64,000 bases of DNA from contig NZ_NSFV01000001.1 in assembly GCF_002295115.1 (NCBI RefSeq), positions 434,001 through 498,000 on the forward strand, written 5' to 3'. Under the pieces are notes generated by a model. That model was not told the origin of the DNA, made no database searches, and worked only from the letters and a program-made list of their open reading frames with translations. Shown one piece after another: positions 58,751-64,000 of this stretch (within the stretch, counting starts at the first letter, position 1; each line of letters starts with the position of its first letter). The DNA comes from Mesorhizobium sp. WSM4311. GTDB lineage: Bacteria > Pseudomonadota > Alphaproteobacteria > Rhizobiales > Rhizobiaceae. Both the position numbers and the translations under genes were made by a program.

Positions 58751-61312
58751 ATGGCAGAGTTTCCGAAAAAGGCGAAGATCGTTATCATTGGCCTTGGCGG
58801 TATTGTCGGCGCGTCGATCGCCCATCACCTGATCGAACGTGGCTGGACCGATATTGTCGGCATCGACAAATCGGGCATCCCGACCGATATCGGCTCGACC
58901 GCGCACGCTTCCGATTTCTGCTACACCACCAGCCACGATTTCCTGTCCTGCTGGACGACACTTTATTCCATCGATTTCTACGAGAAGATGGGTCATTACG
59001 CCCGCATCGGCGGCCTCGAAGTGGCTCGCCTCGGCGACGATGGCCGCATGGATGAGATCAAGCGCAAGATCGCCTCGGCAAAGGCCTTTGGCACGCGCGC
59101 GCGCCTGATCGAGCCGGCCGAGATCAAGGAGAAGTTCCCGCTGATCGAAGAGGGGATGGTGCAGGGCGGCCTTTGGGATCCGGACGCAGGTCTGGTCATC
59201 CCGCGCTCGCAGACCGTCGCCGGCAAGCTGGTCGACCAGGCGGAAGCGTCGGGTAAGCTCAAATCCTTCGCCAACACGCCGGCCAAGTCGCTCGTGGTCA
59301 AGGACGGCCGCATCAGCGCCGTGGTGACCGATCGCGGCACGATCGAGGCCGACTATGTCATCGTGTGCGCCGGCATCTGGGGCCGGCTGATCGCCGAAAT
59401 GGTTGGCGAGGACCTGCCGGTCATGCCGATCGACCATCCGCTGACTTTCTTCGGCCCCTACAACGAATTCGCCGGCACCGGCAAGGAGATCGGCTGGCCG
59501 CTGCTGCGCGACCAGGGCAATTCGGCCTATATGCGCGACACCGGCGACCCCAAGACAGCCGAGGGCGGCCAGATCGAGTGGGGCTATTACGAAGAAAACA
59601 ACCCGCGCCTTTGCCATCCGCGCGACCTCCTCGAAAAGCATGAGGCGCGGCTGTCGCCGTCGCAGCGCGACCTCGACATGGAGCAGATCCTGGCGCCGCT
59701 CGAACGCGCCATGGAGTTGACGCCGATCCTGGGTGAACTCGGCTACAACGAAAGCCATTCCTTCAACGGCCTGCTGCAGGTGACCGCCGATGGCGGGCCG
59801 TCGATGGGCGAAAGCCAGAAGGTGAGAGGGCTGTGGTATGCCGTCGCCATCTGGGTCAAGGATGGCCCCGGCATGGGCAAGCTGATAGCCGACTGGATGA
59901 CGGACGGCCGCACCGCGGTCGACCATCACGCCATCGACTATGCACGCTTCTATCCGCACCAGACGAAGGAACAGTTCATCTGGGATCGCTGCACCGAGAC
60001 GGCGATGAAGGTCTACAATCCCGCGGTGCATCCGCGCGAGCCCTTCTCCAAGGGCCGCAACATCAGGCGCTCGCCGTTCTGGGAGCGCGAGAAGGAGCTC
60101 GGCGGTTATTTCATGGAACTGGGCGGCTGGGAGCGTGCTCATGGTTACGCCGCCAACGAGCACCTGCTGGAGAAGTATGGCAATCGCGTTCCCGTACGCG
60201 AGAACGAGTGGGACAACCGCCATTTCTGGCGCGTCTCCAATGCCGAGCATCTGGCGATGAGCGAGGATTGCGGCATCGTCAACCTGTCGCATTTCTCGAT
60301 GTATGACGTCGAAGGGCCAGACCACGTCGCGCTGCTGGAATGGCTGTGCGCGGCCAAGATCGGCGGCGACAACAACATCGGCAAGGGCATCTACACCCAC
60401 TTCCTCGACGAGGAAGGCATGGTGCGCGCCGACTTCACCGTGATCCGTATGGCCGACCGCTGCCGCGTGATCGACGGCGCCGATGCCGGCCCGCGCGACT
60501 TCCGCTACATGCAGCGCACAGCGCAGGACAAAGGCTTTGACGTCACCGTCACCGATGTGACGGAGAAATACGTCACCATCGGCATTTGGGGTCCGAATGC
60601 CCGCACCACCTTGCAGAAGGTGGTCGAGAATCCCGAGGGCCTTTCGCTGGAGAATTTCCCCTTCGCGGCGATCAAGCCGGTCAGGATCGGCGGCAAGGAT
60701 GTCACCGCCTTCCGCATCTCCTATGTCGGCGAGCAGGGCTGGGAACTGCATATGCGCTACGAGGATGGCCTCGCCGTCTGGGATGCACTGCGCTCGACCG
60801 GCGTCATGCCGTTCGGCGTCGAGACCTATGCCAACACGCGCCGCATGGAAAAGAGCCTGCGCCTGCAGAATGCCGACCTTCTGACCGAGTACAATCTGTT
60901 GGAAGCCGATCTCGCGCGTCCGAAGGTCAAGGAGAACGATTTCTGCGGCAAGGCCAAGCATGTTGAATACCGCGCCCGCGAGTACCAGCCGGCGACTTTG
61001 TGCACGCTGGTGATGACCGAAAACACCGATTCCAAGGGCGTGGCGCGTTATCCCGTTGGCACGATGCCGGTGCTGGATCCGGCTACCGGTGAGACGCTGG
61101 TCGACGAGCTCGGCCGCCGCTCCTTCACCACCTCGGTCGCCTATGGGCCGACGATCGGCAAGAACATCGCGCTCGCCTATCTGCCGCATTCATATGCGCA
61201 GGAAGGCCGCAAGCTTGAGGTCGAATATTTCGGCGAGACCTATCCGGTCGAGGTCGCCGGCGTCGGCTACAAGCCGCTCTATGACCCGGAGAACCTCAAG
61301 CCGCGCAGCTGA
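58751..61312 (+). CDS. Dimethylglycine/sarcosine dehydrogenase-like protein (DAO plus GcvT domains), copy 3
   Basis: An 853-residue protein of the same two-domain type as the two proteins in the 28.7-35.7 kb operon but clearly divergent: the FAD motif is VIIGLGGIVGASIAHHLIERGW and the covalent-FAD region is STAHASDFCYTT rather than STWHAAG. The GcvT domain is in the second half (ISYVGEQGWELHM). It is a single gene, followed by a good terminator, with a TATAGT -10-like hexamer at 58713. The ABC importer after the DUF1194 gene might bring its substrate. A methylated amine or sulfonium compound is a possible substrate. Confidence 0.88.
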   Translation: MAEFPKKAKIVIIGLGGIVGASIAHHLIERGWTDIVGIDKSGIPTDIGSTAHASDFCYTTSHDFLSCWTTLYSIDFYEKMGHYARIGGLEVARLGDDGRMDEIKRKIASAKAFGTRARLIEPAEIKEKFPLIEEGMVQGGLWDPDAGLVIPRSQTVAGKLVDQAEASGKLKSFANTPAKSLVVKDGRISAVVTDRGTIEADYVIVCAGIWGRLIAEMVGEDLPVMPIDHPLTFFGPYNEFAGTGKEIGWPLLRDQGNSAYMRDTGDPKTAEGGQIEWGYYEENNPRLCHPRDLLEKHEARLSPSQRDLDMEQILAPLERAMELTPILGELGYNESHSFNGLLQVTADGGPSMGESQKVRGLWYAVAIWVKDGPGMGKLIADWMTDGRTAVDHHAIDYARFYPHQTKEQFIWDRCTETAMKVYNPAVHPREPFSKGRNIRRSPFWEREKELGGYFMELGGWERAHGYAANEHLLEKYGNRVPVRENEWDNRHFWRVSNAEHLAMSEDCGIVNLSHFSMYDVEGPDHVALLEWLCAAKIGGDNNIGKGIYTHFLDEEGMVRADFTVIRMADRCRVIDGADAGPRDFRYMQRTAQDKGFDVTVTDVTEKYVTIGIWGPNARTTLQKVVENPEGLSLENFPFAAIKPVRIGGKDVTAFRISYVGEQGWELHMRYEDGLAVWDALRSTGVMPFGVETYANTRRMEKSLRLQNADLLTEYNLLEADLARPKVKENDFCGKAKHVEYRAREYQPATLCTLVMTENTDSKGVARYPVGTMPVLDPATGETLVDELGRRSFTTSVAYGPTIGKNIALAYLPHSYAQEGRKLEVEYFGETYPVEVAGVGYKPLYDPENLKPRS

Positions 61313-61341
61313 TCGGTCGGGCGGACCACGGGACTTATTGC

Positions 61342-61376
61342 AAAAGCCTGGCTGCGAGCCGGGCTTTTGTCTTTTT
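61342..61376 (+). terminator. Rho-independent terminator after the third dehydrogenase
   Basis: AAAAGCCTGGCT, loop GCG, AGCCGGGCTTTT, then GTCTTTTT. The 12-bp stem has one G-T pair and the T run follows directly, 30 bases after the stop codon. Confidence 0.85.
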
Positions 61377-61406
61377 AAGCGGGCGGTTTTCGCTTACCCT
61401 TGTGGC

Positions 61407-62255
61407 ATGTCTGCTTTATCGCGCGCGAGACATCTGCTTTCCGGCTGCGCCGCGCTGGCTCTGATGCTTTCGCTGACGCCGAGGTCTCGCGCGGATGAGC
61501 CGGTCGATGTCGAGCTGGTGCTGGCGGTCGACGTTTCGCTGTCGATGTCGGCGGACGAGCTCGAGATCCAGCGCCATGGCTACGCGGCGGCGCTGACGCA
61601 TGACAATGTGCTGCAGGCGATCGCCGATGGCGCCCATGGCAAGATCGCCGTCACCTATGTCGAATGGGCCGGCACCACATGGCAACGCGTCATCGTGCCA
61701 TGGACTGTCATCGCAACCCGAGCCGACGCGGAGCGGGTGGTCGCGCAATTGTCGGCGCAGCCGCCGAACAGCGCGCGGCGCACCTCGATCTCCGGCGCGC
61801 TGGAATTCGGCAGCGATCTGTTCGCCGAAAGCGGCTACCAGGGGACCAAGCGGGTCATCGACATTTCCGGCGACGGGCCCAACAACCAGGGCGCTCCGGT
61901 CAATCTCACCCGCGACGGCGTGGTCAGACAAGGCATCGTCATCAACGGCCTGCCGCTGATGACCCGGGGTGGCCTTTCCGGCGCTTACGACGTCAACGAT
62001 CTTGACCGCTACTACAGCGACTGCGTCATCGGCGGCCCGGGCGCCTTCATGATCCCGGTCAACGACTGGACGCAATTTCCCGAAGCCATTCGCCGCAAAC
62101 TGGTGCTGGAGCTTGCCGGCCCGACCTCACCGCAATGGGCGGCGGAGGAGGCCGATCATCCGCCGGTGGTGCTGGCGCAGGACAAGCCCGCCGCCGACTG
62201 CCAGATCGGCGAGAAAATGTGGCGAAACCGCAACTGGATGCTCGACAGCCGCTGA
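61407..62255 (+). CDS. DUF1194 (von Willebrand A-like) secreted protein
   Basis: A 282-residue protein with a signal peptide (MSALSRARHLLSGCAALALM, cleavage after SRA). The mature part has ELVLAVDVSLSMSADE, a MIDAS-like DxSxS metal site, and IDISGDGPNNQGAPV, which match the DUF1194 family of VWA-like proteins found in rhizobia. The function is not known; metal-dependent protein binding in the periplasm is likely. It starts 94 bases after the dehydrogenase, behind a terminator, so it has its own promoter. Confidence 0.85.
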   Translation: MSALSRARHLLSGCAALALMLSLTPRSRADEPVDVELVLAVDVSLSMSADELEIQRHGYAAALTHDNVLQAIADGAHGKIAVTYVEWAGTTWQRVIVPWTVIATRADAERVVAQLSAQPPNSARRTSISGALEFGSDLFAESGYQGTKRVIDISGDGPNNQGAPVNLTRDGVVRQGIVINGLPLMTRGGLSGAYDVNDLDRYYSDCVIGGPGAFMIPVNDWTQFPEAIRRKLVLELAGPTSPQWAAEEADHPPVVLAQDKPAADCQIGEKMWRNRNWMLDSR

Positions 62256-62407
62256 GCCGAGCGAGCCAACCAACGGTGACGACCGACCCGATCGCAGCTC
62301 TTCGGCCGAGCGCCGTTGCGGCGACTGTCCACGGGCAGGGCTTCAATTCTGTCCAACGCAAGTGGTGAGGCGAGCCTGCTGGCAGCAGCCGAACACGTTC
62401 CTGTTGA

Positions 62408-62436
62408 TTGACAAGCCGACAGGCGTCTGTGAACAA
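62408..62436 (+). promoter_or_regulatory. Predicted promoter of the second ABC importer
   Basis: TTGACA at 62408-62413 is followed after 17 bases by GAACAA at 62431-62436. Between them lies the small dyad ACAG-GCGT-CTGT (62419-62430), a possible operator. The ATG of the binding protein follows 32 bases later. Confidence 0.45.
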
Positions 62437-62467
62437 TTTCGCCCAGAGAAACAAAAGGGGAACCGAC

Positions 62468-63418
62468 ATGAACAGAATCGCCGCTTTCACCGCGACTTTG
62501 ACGCTTGCCGCCGGTCTGTCCGCGCCGGTGATGGCCGCCACATCGGTCACCATCGGCATCAGCGGCTGGACCGGCTTCGCACCGCTGACGCTTGCCAAGC
62601 AGGCAGGCCTCTTCGAGAAGCACGGCCTCGACGTGACCTTGAAGAAGGTGCCGCAGGCCAGCCGTCCGCTCGCCATCGCCAGCGGCGACCTGCAATGCGC
62701 CGCCACCACCGTCGAGACGTGGCTGGTGTGGAACGCCAGCGGGGTGACCACCAAGCAGATCTTCCAGCTCGACAAATCCTATGGCGCCGACGGCATCGTC
62801 GTGCGCAACGACATCAAGACGGTCGCCGATCTCAAGGGCAAGAACGTCGCCTCCTCGGCCCCGGGCACGTCGCCCTATTTCCTGCTCGCATGGGTGCTGA
62901 ACAAGAACGGCATGTCGACCAAGGACGTGACGGTCGTCAATCTGGAGCCGGACGCGGCGGCGCAAGCCTTCCTCGCCGGCCAGAACGATGCGGCGGTCAC
63001 CTATGAGCCGTTCATCTCGGCCGTGCGCGACAAGGCCGACCAGGGCCACATACTGGCGACCACGCTCGACTATCCGATGGTGCTCGACACGGTCGGCTGC
63101 ACGCCCGAGTTCCTCAAGGCCAATCCCGACGCCGCCAAGGCGCTCGCCGACAGCTATTTCGAGGCACTCGACCTGATCAAGAAGGATCCGCAGAAATCCT
63201 ACGAGATCATGGGCGCCGACGTGAAGCAGTCGGCCAAGGAATTCGAGGATTCGGCGAAGTACCTGAAATGGGCCGACAAGGCCGAGAACCAGCAGTTCTT
63301 CACCAAGGAATTCCAGGATTTTTCCAAGACCGCGGGCGAGTTGCTGCTGCAGATGGGGCTGATCAAGGAAGCGCCCGACGTCGCCACGCTGGCCGACACC
63401 AGCGCGGTGGCGAACTGA
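62468..63418 (+). CDS. ABC transporter substrate-binding protein (sulfonate/nitrate/taurine type)
   Basis: A 316-residue periplasmic binding protein with a signal peptide (MNRIAAFTATLTLAAGLSAP, cleavage after VMA). The mature protein has SVTIGISGWTGFAPLTLAKQAGLFEKHGLDV, the typical opening of TauA/SsuA/NrtA-like proteins. The ribosome site GGGGAA precedes the start. The cognate permease begins 88 bases further on. The ligand is unknown; the third dehydrogenase is close by, so a methylated amine or sulfonate could be imported. Confidence 0.87.
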   Translation: MNRIAAFTATLTLAAGLSAPVMAATSVTIGISGWTGFAPLTLAKQAGLFEKHGLDVTLKKVPQASRPLAIASGDLQCAATTVETWLVWNASGVTTKQIFQLDKSYGADGIVVRNDIKTVADLKGKNVASSAPGTSPYFLLAWVLNKNGMSTKDVTVVNLEPDAAAQAFLAGQNDAAVTYEPFISAVRDKADQGHILATTLDYPMVLDTVGCTPEFLKANPDAAKALADSYFEALDLIKKDPQKSYEIMGADVKQSAKEFEDSAKYLKWADKAENQQFFTKEFQDFSKTAGELLLQMGLIKEAPDVATLADTSAVAN

Positions 63419-63505
63419 TCGTCCGACCTTTGCCCATCGTGCGGCGGCGTCCGGCGCCGCCGCTCTTTCCTCGACACGTGACCATTTGATGGGGACGATG
63501 TGAAG

Positions 63506-64000
63506 ATGCGCCCCTTGCATCCAGTCTCGCCGAGCCTGCGAACCGTGCTCGGCATTTCCTTTTTCGTGCTGTTTATTGCCTTCTGGGCCTGGATCACGCT
63601 TGGCGGCCACGTCAACCGCATCTTCCTCGCCGATCCGCTATCAATGCTCAGGGATGGCTGGCGGCTGCTGGTCGAGGACCGCTTCTGGCTCGACATATTG
63701 ATCACCATCTGGCGCGTCTTCGGCGGCTTCGTGCTGGCCTCGGTCGTCGCCGTGCCGATCGGCATTGCCATGGGCGCCTGGAAGCCGGTGGAGGCGTTCC
63801 TGGAACCCTTCGTCTCCTTCGCCCGCTATCTGCCTGCCTCGGCCTTCATTCCGCTGCTGATCCTGTGGGCCGGCATAGGCGAACTGGAAAAGCTGCTGGT
63901 CATCTTTGTCGGCTCGGTGTTCCAGATCATCCTGATCATCGCCGTCAAGGTCGGCTCGACGCGACGCGATCTGGTCGAGGCCGCCTATACGCTGGGCTCG
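63506..64000 (+). CDS. ABC transporter permease, cut by the window edge
   Basis: The first 165 residues of a permease of the SsuC/TauC type, cut at the right edge. The ATG at 63506 is chosen; a GTG at 63500 is in frame and has GGGGA closer upstream. Helices are visible at VLGISFFVLFIAFWAWITLGG, VFGGFVLASVVAVPIGIAMG and ELEKLLVIFVGSVFQIILIIAV. The reading frame ends at DLVEAAYTLGS, the start of the EAA coupling loop. It belongs with the binding protein just before it; the ATPase should lie beyond the window. Confidence 0.85.
   Translation, partial: MRPLHPVSPSLRTVLGISFFVLFIAFWAWITLGGHVNRIFLADPLSMLRDGWRLLVEDRFWLDILITIWRVFGGFVLASVVAVPIGIAMGAWKPVEAFLEPFVSFARYLPASAFIPLLILWAGIGELEKLLVIFVGSVFQIILIIAVKVGSTRRDLVEAAYTLGS

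Noticed and set aside
58712..61189. An 825-codon open frame on the minus strand opposite the third dehydrogenase
   Set aside because: Shadow of a long GC-rich gene; no recognisable domain.

Overview
The window is a 64 kb piece of a GC-rich alphaproteobacterial chromosome, most likely Mesorhizobium or a close Phyllobacteriaceae/Rhizobiales relative. The grounds are gene content and style: a CobP/CobO/CobD/CobC cobalamin block behind a B12 riboswitch with CbtBA, the serine-cycle set sga-mcl-mtkA-mtkB, heterotetrameric sarcosine oxidase, several dimethylglycine/sarcosine dehydrogenase-like proteins, a DUF3772 MscS channel, and palindromic intergenic elements of the rhizobial type. I found no rRNA or tRNA gene, CRISPR array, transposase or phage module. 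Coding density is about 93 percent. Gene names are assigned by reading motifs; no database search was run.

Layout. 1-3.7 kb: a cut-off secreted protein, an AraC regulator, two alpha/beta hydrolases and a DUF302 protein. 3.9-9.0 kb: a minus-strand serine-cycle operon (LuxR-like regulator, serine-glyoxylate aminotransferase, malyl-CoA lyase, malate-CoA ligase beta and alpha). 9.4-15.4 kb: MgtE magnesium channel, MerR regulator, an ICMT-like methyltransferase, a DUF1624 membrane acyltransferase-like protein with a Cys-rich tail, an MFS transporter and a Rieske oxygenase. 15.5-20.4 kb: B12 riboswitch, cobalt transporter CbtBA, cobP, cobO, cobD, cobC and a dual-specificity-type phosphatase. 20.4-28.5 kb: a probable nitrogen-controlled catabolic locus (creatininase-like and RidA proteins divergent from a THI5-like ABC importer, a cytosine-deaminase-like amidohydrolase, an FAD oxidase and two flavodoxin-fold reductases) with a sigma-54 promoter and an NtrC-like site. 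28.7-36.4 kb: a four-gene methylamine/betaine operon (two DMGDH-type proteins, a homocysteine methyltransferase, an aminotransferase) behind an XRE-cupin regulator. 36.6-40.8 kb: nitroreductase, DHA2 exporter, and a LysR gene divergent from a YdcZ-type transporter and a VOC protein. 40.9-46.0 kb: sarcosine oxidase soxBDAG. 46.2-49.2 kb: MscS channel and a small periplasmic protein. 49.4-57.3 kb: a polyprenyl-phosphate pentose/surface-glycan cluster (HAD-UbiA fusion, DprE1-like oxidase, small flippase-like protein, epimerase, class III aminotransferase, GT-C-like protein, FkbM methyltransferase). 57.5-64 kb: a membrane-anchored GH19-like protein, a third DMGDH-type protein, a DUF1194 protein, and the start of a second ABC importer.

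How it fits together. N-methyl groups from betaine-type compounds can be removed by the homocysteine methyltransferase, the DMGDH-type proteins and sarcosine oxidase, giving methylene-tetrahydrofolate and glycine. Both feed serine, and the serine-cycle operon can carry that carbon onward through glyoxylate, malyl-CoA and acetyl-CoA. The window therefore looks rich in one-carbon and methylated-amine metabolism, with cobalamin synthesis alongside. The least described parts are the sigma-54/NtrC-type catabolic locus at 20.4-28.5 kb and the DprE1/UbiA glycan cluster at 49.4-57.3 kb.
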